From NCBI GenBank assembly GCA_963820545.1, contig CAWGAJ010000002.1:1478277-1542276 (forward strand): a stretch of DNA of 64,000 bases, in the 5' to 3' direction. The stretch's first letter is position 1, and each line of letters begins with the position of its first letter. Below, piece by piece: positions 46,898 to 58,500 of the stretch. Source of the DNA: CAWGAJ01 sp963820545 (GTDB lineage Bacteria > Planctomycetota > Planctomycetia > Pirellulales > Thermoguttaceae). A model generated the notes under the pieces. It saw nothing but the letters and a program-made list of their open reading frames with translations. It made no database searches and was not told the origin of the DNA. The position numbers were made by a program, and so were the translations under genes.

Positions 46898-47188
46898 ATG
46901 ACTTCCTTTCTGAACAAAGAATGGCACGGTGTGTTGGCTTTGATTTGGCTACCGTGCGGTCTTCTCGGATTGCTGCTGATTGGGCGATTTGTTGATCCTC
47001 TTTTCCATGAATATTTTTCTACGTTGTGGATATTTTGTGGATGGTTAGGTCCAGCATTTCTACTGGCCATTTCAGGAATACGCAACGGGAATGTCGCTAA
47101 TCGGGTTTGTGGCGTGTTGGTTATCATTGCGCTTGCAGTTCCGGTCTTATTCATCCTTTATGTCGGCCACCAACTCGCGAATCACTGA
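46898..47188 (+). CDS. Cassette-encoded small membrane protein
   Basis: 96 aa, ATG 46898 preceded by AGGAGG that overlaps the attC1 core. Three predicted membrane helices (VLALIWLPCGLLGLLLIG, FSTLWIFCGWLGPAFLLAIS, VCGVLVIIALAVPVLFILYVG). No family recognised. Stop 18 bp before attC2. With the previous gene this shows that the array carries small membrane proteins of unknown role. Confidence 0.75.
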   Translation: MTSFLNKEWHGVLALIWLPCGLLGLLLIGRFVDPLFHEYFSTLWIFCGWLGPAFLLAISGIRNGNVANRVCGVLVIIALAVPVLFILYVGHQLANH

Positions 47189-47206
47189 TACGAGACATAC
47201 GATGCC

Positions 47207-47305
47207 ACCTAACAAATCGCTGCAGCCAACGCGGGATGGCGCACTCAGTTCCGCTTCGCGGTTCATGTCATTTGGCCCCGCGTGGCTGAGCTTTCTACGT
47301 TCGCG
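47207..47305 (+). other. Integron attC site (attC2)
   Basis: Nearly identical to attC1 over AACAAATCGCTGCAG, AACGCGGGATGGC, CCGCTTCGCGGTTCA and GGCCCCGCGTGGCTGAGCT. R'' is ACCTAAC (47207-47213). R' is GTTCGCG (47299-47305), off consensus after GTT, as expected where the last cassette meets non-cassette DNA. Repeat copy C begins a few bases later. Confidence 0.8.
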
Positions 47306-47360
47306 GTTGTCTTGTAATCTCAACCGTTTCCTCGGATTTCTCAACAAACGACCCAAATTC
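47306..47360 (+). repeat. Dispersed intergenic repeat, copy C
   Basis: AATCTCAACCGTTTCCTCGG followed by ATTTCTCAACAAACGACCC; same layout as copies A, B, D, E and F. It abuts the right end of the attC array. Confidence 0.55.
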
Positions 47361-47455
47361 GACGCTCGCGACAAGGTGTCTTCGCGTCTCGTTAAGTCAT
47401 ACCTTTTTTCGGAATCATGACCGACACATGAATTCCGGCCGGAATAGCCTTCACC

Positions 47456-47707
47456 ATGCCCCGAAATTCCAAGGGTTCTCGGGGACATACTCCTTGGCCT
47501 TTGATGAAGGGCCGTCGAGCATCAGGACTGCCCGAAGGACTCAATTCTGGAACGAGAATCGGCGTGCCAACTGGAAGGTCGCGAGCTACTTTTTTATTAA
47601 CATGGGAAGACTATTGCTGTTTGGAGCCTATCCTAGCGGAGTCAAAATGGCAAATATCGAGTTATATTGACAATATGGGTGATCTAGCAAAGGATGTTTT
47701 GAAATAA
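47456..47707 (+). CDS. Possible small hypothetical protein
   Basis: 83 aa (MPRNSKGSRGHTPWPLMKG ... DLAKDVLK). Start and ribosome site are weak, and another open frame (47428-47670) overlaps it. The Gly/Arg-rich start and LTWEDYCCLEPIL helix do not match a family I know. It follows the attC array. Low confidence that it is expressed. Confidence 0.25.
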   Translation: MPRNSKGSRGHTPWPLMKGRRASGLPEGLNSGTRIGVPTGRSRATFLLTWEDYCCLEPILAESKWQISSYIDNMGDLAKDVLK

Positions 47708-47828
47708 AACGTTTTTTGTGTTTTCAAGACACTGAAAACAATTGATAGTTTATTATAATAATACCTAGAGGAAGTTCATCCGTATTGAATTTCAACATTC
47801 ATTCAATAAGTGAAATCAGGAGGTCAAG

Positions 47829-48035
47829 ATGACTACGGTTCCGAATGCTTTATCTCAACGACCAGACCATAGCGTCGTCCAAGCGCGGGCAAATGAGTTG
47901 TGGGTTAAAAGAGGACGTCCCCTAGGGGACGACTGGAATGACTGGTTCAATGCAGAACTCCAAATCAGCGAGCAAATTAAGAGCTCCAAAACCGCTCCAC
48001 AAAAAAGTTATCGACCCAGCGGCCGCGGCCGTTGA
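47829..48035 (+). CDS. Small DUF2934-like protein
   Basis: 68 aa; AGGAGG 7 nt before ATG is a strong ribosome site. Residues about 16-48 (VVQARANELWVKRGRPLGDD then WNDWFNAELQI) match the DUF2934 pattern of an RAxELWxxxGRPxGxDxxxW helix-turn. Function of the family unknown; usually short cytoplasmic proteins. Basic C-terminal tail. Preceded by an AT-rich stretch that could hold its promoter. Confidence 0.65.
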   Translation: MTTVPNALSQRPDHSVVQARANELWVKRGRPLGDDWNDWFNAELQISEQIKSSKTAPQKSYRPSGRGR

Positions 48036-48792
48036 TATCGGGTTTGACCAAGAGGATCTGCAACGCATTGCCTAATACACGGCAGTCCGTTGATTGCTGG
48101 GTATCGGGTCTTAACCGGAGGAACTTATGCGTGACTTGACATGAGGAAAATGTCTACTTGTCTGCACAGTATGCATCCTAATCGGCTGGCTCTCGAATAA
48201 TCATAGCCCCACGAGTGTGCTAGCTGATCCAATGCTTCTAAATAAAATTGAGATGTCTGTCATCCCCCTGTTGGTGGAAACGACGGTTGAAAAGTGTGAC
48301 ACTGGCTAGACCTTGGTCAACAGAGCCGCATAACACTATTTGCAGGCGACGGCCTTCTGGTCTGCACCTGACGCGAACGTTCGGCTTGCCAAATCGAGCT
48401 GTTATCCCATTCACTCATAGATTTCGCGACGCGCCTCGAATAACCACCGTATTTTTGAGTGATAATCTAAGACTTCAAGTGTGCCCCTATCGGGGTAATT
48501 TGGGTGTTGGGCTTTGGATCAATCTGCCCAAGGTGAAGTTGGATGCAATTCGGCACTTCGAAAATGGAACGATTTTCGGAACATGAGACATTGGCTTGAC
48601 CAACCGCCGTTTGCACGGGTGACCTTAGTCTGCGGGCAGCTTGTTGCCATTTCACGCCGGCAAACGAGGGCGGTTTCCACAATGCAGGACAGTTGCGTGA
48701 CATTTCGCTGGAAGCCATCCGCCTTCTCGATATAATTGCCCGAAAGGGAGATGCGTGTTTCAACCTAAAACACCATCCGAAAGGAATCACCA
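48036..48792. other. Intergenic region with repeat copy D
   Basis: 757 bp with no supported gene. 48413-48470 is copy D of the dispersed repeat (CACTCATAGATTTCGCGACG...). Directly after it, 48482-48540 matches 60495-60554 (TGCCCCTAT...GGGGTAATTTGGGTG...GGATCAATC), so the two modules are normally joined. AT-rich leader before the GH30 gene. Confidence 0.6.
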
Positions 48793-50394
48793 ATGTGCCG
48801 AACTGTAATCGCTTTGCTCACGTCGATTCTGGTCGCGGTGGCATCTGTTGCCCAGCCAGCCGAACCAACCGATCCAGCCCCGCGGCCGAACATCATCCTC
48901 ATCCCTGCCGATGATGTCGGCCTGGGGGATGTCCATTGCAGCGGCGGGCCGTTCCGCACGCCGCACATCGATGTACTGGCGGCTGGCGGCATTCGGTTCG
49001 ACATGGCCGAAGCGCCGTTTAAGAAGATTCCGGTCGCAAAGGAGAGCAGCCAGGCATCGACCCTTGCGAAGCCACCGGATACGTCCACGTTTCAGGTTCA
49101 TCCCGAAACGACCTTCCAGAAGATGGTTGGATTCGGTGCGGGTTTCAGCGGTGGGTGGGGTTCCGAGGCATTCCTCAAGGCCATCAAGAAACCCGAAGAC
49201 CGCAACCATGCGTACGATTTGCTCTACGGCGATGAAGGGGTCCGCCTGAATGTCGTGCGTCTGACGATTTCACCCAATGCCCAGCCGATTGCCGGAGGCC
49301 ATCGGTACGACTGGGCAACGGACGATAACACTCAAATGGTGTGGAAGTGCATTCAAGAGGTGCTGAAAAGGACAAAACCCATCATCTATGCGGTGCCTTT
49401 CACACCTCCGGCTCGTTGGAAAGACAGCGGGCGGCTCACAAATGGGGGTTCATTGAAACACGAATATTACCGGGATTATGCCGATTATCTGGCCGATTTT
49501 TTAGATTACTACCACAAGGTTCTCGGCGTGGACGTGGAGGTCCTCAGCCTGCAGAACGAACCCGGCGTCGCCGCCCCCTGGATGTCCTGCATCTGGACTG
49601 GGGCAGAGTTGCGTGACTTTCTTAAGATCCTGGCGCCTCTGGTCCACGCCCGAGGGTTGAAGCCTCAGTTTATGCTTTCGGAAGGCGCAACTTGGACGGG
49701 CGCATGGGAGCACCTCTACCCCACGTTGCAGGATCCGGTCGCGCGTCCCTTTCTCAACATCATGGCGAGCCATTCCTATGGCCATCCCGAGGACCAAGCC
49801 CGGCGAAAGTTTGCCGAAGCCTCGGACCATAACGGACTGCCCGTTTGGATGAGCGAGATGTCACTGATGCAACCACCCGCTCCCGACGACCCCGGCATGA
49901 ATGCAGCCATTCATGTGGCAGATTACATGCATCGCGACATGGTCGAGGGGCGTGCCGCCGCTTGGATTTATTGTTTCGCCATCTTCACGTCCAACTTCCC
50001 AGGAAGCATGGGGGTGCTTTCGCCAGCCGATGGACAAGGTCCGCTTCAAGGAAAACTGGTAGTTCCCAAACGATTCTGGACGATGGCAAATTATAGTCAT
50101 TTCGTGCGGCCGGGATGGAAACTCATACAAATCGACGGGATCGGCTTGGTCAACACCGGGTTCGTCAATCCCGAGGGCGACGGTTTTATCATCGTAGTCT
50201 TGAATCCGAACACGACACCCCATCATGCCACATACGACTTCGGCAATTGGGCGATTGGCACCGTCGACGCATATGCCACCACGACGGATCTGAACTTGGG
50301 CCGTGTCCCGCCGCCTACGCTGCAATCCCATCGGTTCAACGCTACGCTTCTGCCCATGAGCGTGACGACATTTGTCGGCAAAGTGGAACACTGA
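48793..50394 (+). CDS. GH30-family glycoside hydrolase with a fused, truncated sulfatase N terminus
   Basis: 533 aa. Signal peptide (VIALLTSILVAVASVAQPA), then residues about 30-70 read RPNIILIPADDVGLGDVHCS, GPFRTPHIDVLAAGGIRF: the first strand and metal-binding Asp pair of a formylglycine sulfatase, cut off before the catalytic Cys motif. From about 95 the protein is a GH30 (beta-glucosylceramidase/xylanase-like) enzyme: QKMVGFGAGFSGGWGSEAF, acid/base Glu in LSLQNEPG, nucleophile Glu likely in VWMSEMSL, and a beta-sandwich C-terminal part (FVNPEGDGFIIVVLNPN). The sulfatase piece cannot be active alone; it probably serves only as export leader. Likely acts on beta-linked polysaccharide outside the cell. 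Confidence 0.87.
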   Translation: MCRTVIALLTSILVAVASVAQPAEPTDPAPRPNIILIPADDVGLGDVHCSGGPFRTPHIDVLAAGGIRFDMAEAPFKKIPVAKESSQASTLAKPPDTSTFQVHPETTFQKMVGFGAGFSGGWGSEAFLKAIKKPEDRNHAYDLLYGDEGVRLNVVRLTISPNAQPIAGGHRYDWATDDNTQMVWKCIQEVLKRTKPIIYAVPFTPPARWKDSGRLTNGGSLKHEYYRDYADYLADFLDYYHKVLGVDVEVLSLQNEPGVAAPWMSCIWTGAELRDFLKILAPLVHARGLKPQFMLSEGATWTGAWEHLYPTLQDPVARPFLNIMASHSYGHPEDQARRKFAEASDHNGLPVWMSEMSLMQPPAPDDPGMNAAIHVADYMHRDMVEGRAAAWIYCFAIFTSNFPGSMGVLSPADGQGPLQGKLVVPKRFWTMANYSHFVRPGWKLIQIDGIGLVNTGFVNPEGDGFIIVVLNPNTTPHHATYDFGNWAIGTVDAYATTTDLNLGRVPPPTLQSHRFNATLLPMSVTTFVGKVEH

Positions 50395-50965
50395 GCGTGT
50401 GTTTGGGGGGCATCCTTTTCGCTAAGCAAGACCTGAAGAGAGCGTCTTGTGACGAGCCCAGCGGGTATCGGCCGAAGCCATGTCAACCGCTTTCCCAGCA
50501 ACTCATCCATTTCTTGAGAATCTCAGCAAAGGACCCTTCTTGACACTTGAATAAGTATCAACAGAGAGGGCGAAAATCTGTATAGGGGCTGATTGCTTAA
50601 GCTTTGGTGAGTGTCGGTGCTTTAATTTATGGCTGTCATTCCTTACAATAAGTGTTTACGGAAACGTTCGAGAACAATCTGATGTCTGTAAGCCTGCTCG
50701 ATCAGTTCCGCGATCCCGATGACCCGGGAATGCTGAAACCTACTGAGGATAAAGAAAGGAGAGGATCACAGTATATTTCATAGCACCCCACCGGCATGAA
50801 GCTTTCATAAAACACCTACAAGAAAGCTTTTTTTAAACATTAACACCTTGTGGTTTTCGGGCAAGATTGACAGTCAAATCCTCGCATAAAAGCCGTAAGT
50901 CGGATATACTCTATGTAATGGAAGGGGGCGAGATCTGTATCGCCTAGCGAACTAAGGCGCAGGAA
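50395..50965. other. Intergenic region with repeat copy E and a shared leader element
   Basis: Copy E of the dispersed repeat is at about 50493-50545 (CAACTCATCCATTTCTTGAG...AAGGACCC). At 50942-50962 the string GCCTAGCGAACTAAGGCGCAG (small CGCCT/AGGCG hairpin) precedes the VWA gene; the same string, one base shorter, is at 52521-52540 before the S53 gene. Confidence 0.55.
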
Positions 50966-52350
50966 ATGAATGTTGGTCCTACCCGATCCAGGGACCTGAC
51001 CATGCAGAATCTGCGAACTTTTTTCCTGTCAACAATGGTCATGGCAACCGCCAGTTGGCCGGCCACAACCTTTGCCGCGGATGAAAGCCAGGCAGACCGG
51101 GAGAATATCCGCTCGGCACAAAGGCAGATCCACAGCCCGATCATCGCGCAACGGATCGAGGGTATTAAGCGGTTGCAGAATACGCCGACCCAAGATGTCG
51201 TCAAACTGATCATGTCTTTGGGATTCGGCAATACCGCGGTTGAAGTCCAGCGCCCGCCTACAAAACCCTTCTAACCTGGAAGAATGACCGGCAGATCAAT
51301 CTCTTCCTCTTGAAGGCTCTGGAGAAAGAAACGCGGGCAAAGAAGAGAAATACGTCGTTTATCGCCCCGCTCATCGCAGTCCTTTTGGCTTCGGACCTGC
51401 CCGAGACCCAACAGGACTTAAGCAAGTTCTTGGACGGTTATGTAGTCGCCTTGCCAGAGGGCCTTGAGGGCATTATCATCGTGGCCGACGAGTTGGGAAA
51501 GCAAGGGGATGAGCAAGCGCTTGTGTCGCTTCAGAAAATGACCAAGCTGAAATGCTTTTCCAGCAGCTTTGCCTGTCGCCGGTCAGTAGTCCAGGCGATG
51601 ATCCTCATTCGTCGGCCCCAGGCCATCGAGGTCTTGATTACTCTCTTGCCCGACGTTAATGGAGAAGTCCGCAGCGACATCATCCAGCATCTTACGAGTA
51701 TCTCCGGCCAAGAGTGCGGCACCGACAGCAAGGCCTGGCAGAAGTGGTGGGAAAGCGACCAGAAGAGTTTCAAGTTTCCAGCAATTGACGAAAAGACACC
51801 ATCCACGTCCATCACACTGCCGGACACGCCTTCCTATTACGGACTGTCCATTCAAGCCCGTCGGCTGGTATTCGTGATCGACATCTCGGGGAGCATGGAA
51901 GGTTTGCGTCTCATGGCCGCCAAGCGTGAACTGATAAATGCCATCGACGACCTCCCCAGCGATGCTACCTTCAGCATCGTGGTCTTCAACACTCAGGCTC
52001 TGGCCTGGCGGCAGAACCTGATGCCTGCCACACCCGCTGCAAAACAGGCTGCGAAGAGCTTCATCTACGTTCTCCGCGCCGGCGGTCATACGGCTGCCTA
52101 CGACGCGCTGGAAGCCGCATTTCGTTTCGATACTGAGGCGATTTACTTTCTTTCAGATGGCGAGCCAAACGCGGGTAAGATCGCTGCCCCTGCGGCGATA
52201 GTGGAAGCGGTCACGCAAACCAACCGTACCCGGCGGATTTCCATCTACACAATTGGCATTGCACCTGGGCAGCCTGGTGGACCACTCGATCAGTTCGTGG
52301 AGACTCTTGCCGAGCAGAACTTCGGCGTTTATCGCCGTGTTGATCAGTAA
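50966..52350 (+). CDS. HEAT-like/von Willebrand factor A domain secreted protein (one frameshift)
   Basis: Two frames join near 51255 (AVEVQ... into AYKTLLTWKNDRQINLFLL) to give about 461 aa. ATG 50966 or, better for the signal peptide, ATG 51002 (MQNLRTFFLSTMVMATASW). The middle is helical and HEAT-like (IIIVADELGKQGDEQALVSLQ, RPQAIEVLITLLPDVNGEVR). From about residue 300 a VWA domain follows with MIDAS motif VIDISGSMEG, the Thr in GGHTAAYDAL and the Asp in YFLSDGEP. Probably an extracytoplasmic protein-protein contact module. It shares a leader element with the next gene and lies between two exoenzyme genes. Confidence 0.8.
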
Positions 52351-52569
52351 GAATTTCGGCGATGCTGCAAGGTCACTCTTCCTGCTCAGAAGATCAAAAT
52401 GTCCCGGACAAGTGATCAAATTATTCACATGGGAATATGCCAGCGATCTGCTTTGTCTCCTTATATCACTTGACAATTACCAATATTATCTGTCAAATAT
52501 CACAAGTAAGTAAGGTTTAAGCCTAGCGAATAAGGCGCAGAAAAGGAGCAACAACCAGGAGGCCCCCAC

Positions 52570-55500
52570 ATGAGGCAGAATGGAGTGCGGCTGCTTTCCG
52601 AATGGCTGTGGGTAGCGCGATGCGGTTTACCGCTACCAATGCACAGGTGGGGATTCTATATATCGATAGGGCAAAAACAGAAAAACCACCACACGTCTTT
52701 TGAACGCCAAATTACCCACCTTGGCCACCGCCTGGTTTTCGAGCCCTTGGAACAGCGGACACTGCTTAGTGTCGACATGCAGTTCCACCATATCATTTTT
52801 AATCCTTTGTCCGGCTCCTCAGCGGTAGGTTCGAATGATCCTGGGGCGATCGTAGCGAATATTGCCCCTTTAGGTTCCTCGTCGCCGCCGAGCAGCGCTT
52901 TCACCCCTCTGCAAATTCAAACGGCGTATGGAATCAACTTGGTCAGCGGGAACGGCGCTGGCGAGACGATTGCCATTGTGGATGCCTACTACAATCCCAA
53001 CATCGTCAACGACCTGCAACAGTTTGACCTCCAATTTGGCCTATCTGCCCCGCCTAGCTTCCAGCAACTCAATCAAAACGGTGGAACGAATTTGTCAGGG
53101 ATTCCTACCGATTCGACGGGCGGTTGGGAAATGGAAGAAGCTCTTGACGTGGAATGGGCCCACGCCATCGCCCCTGGAGCCAACATCGTCCTCATCGAGG
53201 CCAACAGTGCTTCGACTGCGAATTTGTTGACCACTGCGGTCAACACCACCCGGAACCTATCCGGGGTTTCGGTGGTTTCCATGAGCTTTGGCCTAAGCGA
53301 ATACTCTGGCGAAACCTCGTTGGACTATCTTTTTACCACTCCCTCGGGCCATACCGGCGTCACTTTTGTGGCCTCAACGGGCGATAGCGGTTCGCCGGGC
53401 ACGTATCCGGCCTATTCTCCAAACGTGGTTGCCGTGGGCGGCACGTCGCTCTATCTCAGCGGCAACAACTACAGCAGCGAAACCGGCTGGAGCGATAGCG
53501 GCGGCGGTCAAAGCAGGTATGAAAGCAAACCGAGCTACCAAAGCAGCGTGCAAAGCTCAGGCTATCGTCAAATTCCAGATATAGCCTTTGACGCCGATCC
53601 CAATACAGGCGTGGCCGTTTATGATTCGTACAACGGCGGCAGTTCCACGCCCTGGTTCCAAGTCGGGGGCACCAGCCTTTCGGCGCCGTGCTGGGCAGGG
53701 CTGATTGCGATCGCAGACCAACTCCGTGCCGGTCAGGGATTAACTCCTCTGGACGGGGCTACCCAAACTCTGCCTAAACTCTACTCGCTGTCTACAGCGG
53801 ATTTCCACGACATCACCAGCGGAAGCAACGGCGGTTTCTCGGCTCATTCCGGCTACGATGAAGTTACAGGTCTCGGCACACCCACAGCCAACAAACTCGT
53901 GCCCGATCTGGCACTCCCGCCGGTGCCGGATTTGACTATCACCAAAACCCACACCGGCAATTTCCATCCGGGCGATATCGGCAACACCTATACAATTACG
54001 GTAACCAACTCTGGCGCGGCGGCGACCAGCGGCACGGTCAGTGTAGTGGATACCCTGCCCTCGGGACTGACGGCTACAGCGTTGAGTGGTTCGGGCTGGA
54101 GCATTAATCTATCGACGCTAACGGCAACTTGCAGCGACGTGCTGGCCGTGGGCGCTAGTTATCCGGCATTAACATTGGCAGTGAATGTGGCCGCCAACGC
54201 ACCGTCGAATGTCACAAACACGGTGACCGTTTCCGGCGGCGGCGAGACGTACACCGCCAACGATACGGCTAGCGATCCGACGGTGATCGGTCTGCCGATC
54301 GTTTCCGGCGTTACACCATCGCTAGACGGTGGCAGTTTGACCGCGGGCACAACTATGCTGGCAATCAATTTCAACGAGACCATGGTAGGCGCTGGCACCG
54401 CAGCGAACTACCAACTTCAGAACCTGGGCTCCGACGGCCTCTTGGGCACGGCGGACGATGTGATTGTTCCCCTCAGCGTTTCCTACAGCGGCACCACGGC
54501 GACGTTGACCTTCGCACCGCTGGTGGAGAACATCTATCGCTTGACAGTGCACGACACGATCACCGATAGCGGCGGCGTCAAACTGGATGGCAACGGCGAT
54601 GGCACGCCCGGCGGCAATTGGGTTTCCGACTTCGACGTCGTTCCCAGCAGCAGCCTGTTTGGTGCTGCGACGAGCTATAGTTCGGTGGGCTCCAGTCCGC
54701 TTGGCCTCACAGCAGGCGATTTCAACAGCGATGGCAAGCCCGATCTGGCCGCGGCAAACTCCGGCAACGGCACGGTCCAAATTCTCTTGAATAACGGCAA
54801 CGGCACATTTACCGCCGGCAACAGCTATGCCAGCGGTTACAGCGACTCGTATACCGCAGACGTTCCTTACGCCGTGACCACGGGCGACTTCAACGGCGAT
54901 GGCAAGATCGATCTGGCCGTGGCAAACTACGACCAGACCCACAGCACTGGCACGGTTCAGATATTACTAGGCAACGGCAACGGCACGTTTACCGTCGGCA
55001 ACGCCTATAGTTGGACCAGGTGTAGTCCAATCAGCATTGCGGTGGCCGACTTCAACAGCGACGGCAAGCTTGACTTGGCCGTGACAAACTACAACGGCGG
55101 CACGGTTTCGATCCTCCCGGGCAATGGTGATGGCACGTTTCCCAGTTACACAAACTACAATTCCGGCGGCACTAATCCCCGTGCTCTGACCATCGCCGAC
55201 TTTAACGGCGACGGCAAGCCCGACATAGCCGTGGAAAACTACACCAGCGGCAATGTCGGGATCCTCTTGAATAACGGCAATGGCACGTTTCCCGCCACAG
55301 CCACAACCTACAGCTCGGGCGGCACCCATCCGCGCAGCATAGCCGTCGGAGATTTCAACGGCGATAGCAAACCCGACATTGTCGTGGGAAACCACGACAG
55401 CAATAATATCGGAATCCTCTTGAACAACGGCACCGGCACGTTTCCCACAACCGCCATAACCTACGGCTCGGGAGGCACCAATCCTCGCGGTGTCGCGGTG

Positions 55501-58500
55501 GCGGATTTCAACGGCGATGGCAAACCCGATGTGGCCGTTACCAACAGCGCCAGCAGTACAGTCGGGATCTTGCTGGGCAACGGCAGCGGTGGATTTGCCT
55601 CGGCCACCACCTATAGCACGGGCAGCACTTATGGCCCCTTTGGCGTGGCGGTGGGAGACTTCAACGTCGACGGGCTACCGGATCTGGCCGTGACCAATTC
55701 CGGTTCTTCTGCTTCGAGCAACAGCGTGTCAACATTGCTCGATTTTTACGGCCCTAATCCCGTGACGATGAACTCACCTAATTCATACGCTTTCAACATC
55801 GCCACCGATTTTTTTGGCCCCGGAGAATTCATCCAGGGAACTAACAATGCTTTTGACGGATTCGGCCGACTGATGGTAGGAGGCGTTCTCTTCCGGCCGA
55901 GCCAACAAACCTACACCATCCCAAACAGTGGTGCTGACAGCGGACAAAGCGTGATCACCGCCACCGGGACGGCCTCTGGACTGGCGATCTATCGCAAGAT
56001 CACCGTTCCCAACTCCGGAGGCGAAGATTTTGCGCACAGTGGATGTCTTTACCAACCCAACGGGCAACGATATCACCACAACCGTGCAAATTGTGGGCAA
56101 TCTAGGTTCGGGCACTTCCACGGCGGTTTTCGCCACCTCCACAGGCGGCGCGACCCCTACGCCCGCCGACCAATGGTTCGGTACCAACGGAGCATCTAGC
56201 CCGGCGGTCATCTATTACCTCCACGCGCTATATGGTCTGCAGCCGAGTTCCGTGAACGTAACGGGCGACAACATCGTATGGACCTACAACCTGACTGTAC
56301 CAGCGGGGCAAACCAAAGAATTGGCATATTTCACGATCCTAGCCAACAGCACCGGGCAAGCGATCAACGAGTCTAACGCGATCGTGGGTCCCAATGGTTT
56401 CCTGGACACGGCCGCGATCGGGCTGAGTTCGAACGATCTTGCCGCACTTGCCAACTTCCAGTTCAATCATGCGCCGAGCGATATCACCCTCTCCAACACC
56501 TCGGTGGCGGAAAATCAGCCTTCAGGCACTGCGGTGGGCACGTTTAGCACGACCGATCCGGATTCGGGCAACACATTTACTTACTCTCTCGTTTCCGGCA
56601 CAGGGGGCACGGACAACGGCTCGTTCACGATTGCCGGAAATACCTTGAAAACGGCAGCCATTTTTGACTACGAGACTAAAAACTCATACAGCAGCCATGT
56701 TCGCACTACCGACCAAGGTGGGCTATGGTATGAAAAGGTCTTCACGATTTCTGTGACAGACTTGCCCGAGGCGATGACCGTCCAGCCTAGCGACTTACCC
56801 GCTACGGGAACTGCTTACTTGACGTTAAAAATCGGCACCGACAGCAAACTGCATATTTATCAGACCGGCACTACCACCGACATCGTGCCAGCGAACGTCT
56901 TTGCCGACGTGACCAACGTCAGCATTACCGGCCGCGACAACTATGACGATATTCTGACTGTCGATTTCAGCGGCGGCAACCCGATCCCGCCGGGAGGCGT
57001 GAGCTTCGACGGCGGCGCGGGTGGGGGCAATTCGCTCATCCTGGCCGGTACCTCGGGCGGCGACAGCGTTACCATGACCGCCACGCAAATTACCCTGGCA
57101 GGTGCTTCGGTGATGAGCTACAGCAACGTTGAATTCTTCGGTTTTGACCTAGGGGCGGGCAATAGCCTGCTAGTCGATCACGCGACACTGGATCTCAACC
57201 AGGACAACGCCATTTCCGCTGGAACAAATGTGACAATCGAGGGCGGTATTTTAGATCTTAACGGTAATACCGACACTATCGGCGAACTGACACTAATTAG
57301 TGGAAGCATTATCAATGGCACACTGTATAGCAGTTCTTATCGGATCGAAAGCGGAACAATAACTTCTACCATTGCTGGACCAGGTGCTTTGATCAAGACA
57401 ACAAACGAACAAGCCGATGTCAGTGTTGTGAATGCTTCAAGTACCACTGTCGATGGCGGCCAACTTACAGCAACATCGATCGTCACCGGCCATATCAGCA
57501 TCGGTTCCGGTAGTAAGCTGATTATTTGTTCGACCAATTCCGGCGCCGGATGCCAGCATGGATCTGGCAACAATACCCGCGGAAAACAAGGATCTAGTCA
57601 GCAATCAAAATGTCGAAGTCGCTTTACCCACCCAAGATTTGATGGCTTCTCCAGAGACGTCGCTTGCCTTAACGATCGGGGAGCCTGCCTTACTAGCAGT
57701 CGAAGGCGGCACGGTAACTGCCTCAAACCCCGGACCGGGCTCATTAATCAAGACTACAAGTGGCCAGGCTAGCGTTACTACAATTAATAATACATATACA
57801 ACAGTCAATGGTGGTGCGCTTACAACAAATTCCCTTACAACTGGCACATTGACCATTGGTGCGGGAAGCGTGGTCACGATCGGCCCGTGCCTCTCCGGCC
57901 CGCTGGCAGAATCCATCAGGAGCGTTGTCGAGACCGTTTCAGAGACATTAGCGGTCGATTCGCCGCCTCCGATTACTCCGGACACAAGCAATCTAGAGAC
58001 AACACAGGCTTTGACACCTGTTGAATCCAGCCAGCCTTTAAGGGCGGCAATTATGGAAATACCAACCATACCATCAACTAGTTTACCAATCGAGAAATCC
58101 GTCGAATCCAGTCCGCCTTTAGCGGCGGTAATTGTAGAATTACCACCCGCACCGTCAGCTAGTTCACAAATCGAGAAGCCTGTCGAATCAAGCCGGCCTT
58201 TAGCGGCCGCAATCGTGGAAACACCACTTGTAACGAAGAATCTCGTAACTGCCCAGGTATTACTACCTTCCGAACCCATAAATTTAGTGAGAAATCAGCT
58301 AATCACCACGCTACCATTCACGTCACTTTTACCGGCATGGCTTGATAAATGTAGCTCCTCTTCTCTGGCCAGCGAAAGCCAAGGAATCACTTCAAAACTG
58401 GGACTACCTGAGATGATGGCTTTTTTACCATCGACTGTGTTTCAATCTTTTAGGGTAGCCGATTTAGCAGCGAAGTGGCAACTAATTGCATTACAGATTC

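Noticed and set aside
48793..49000. Calling the 48793 gene a sulfatase
   Set aside because: Only the first strand and metal-binding Asp pair are present; the catalytic Cys motif and the rest of the fold are missing, and the bulk is GH30.
54700..55740. Regular ~150-bp DNA repeats suggestive of a CRISPR-like or tandem array
   Set aside because: They are coding FG-GAP repeats of the S53 protein; no CRISPR array is visible anywhere in the window.
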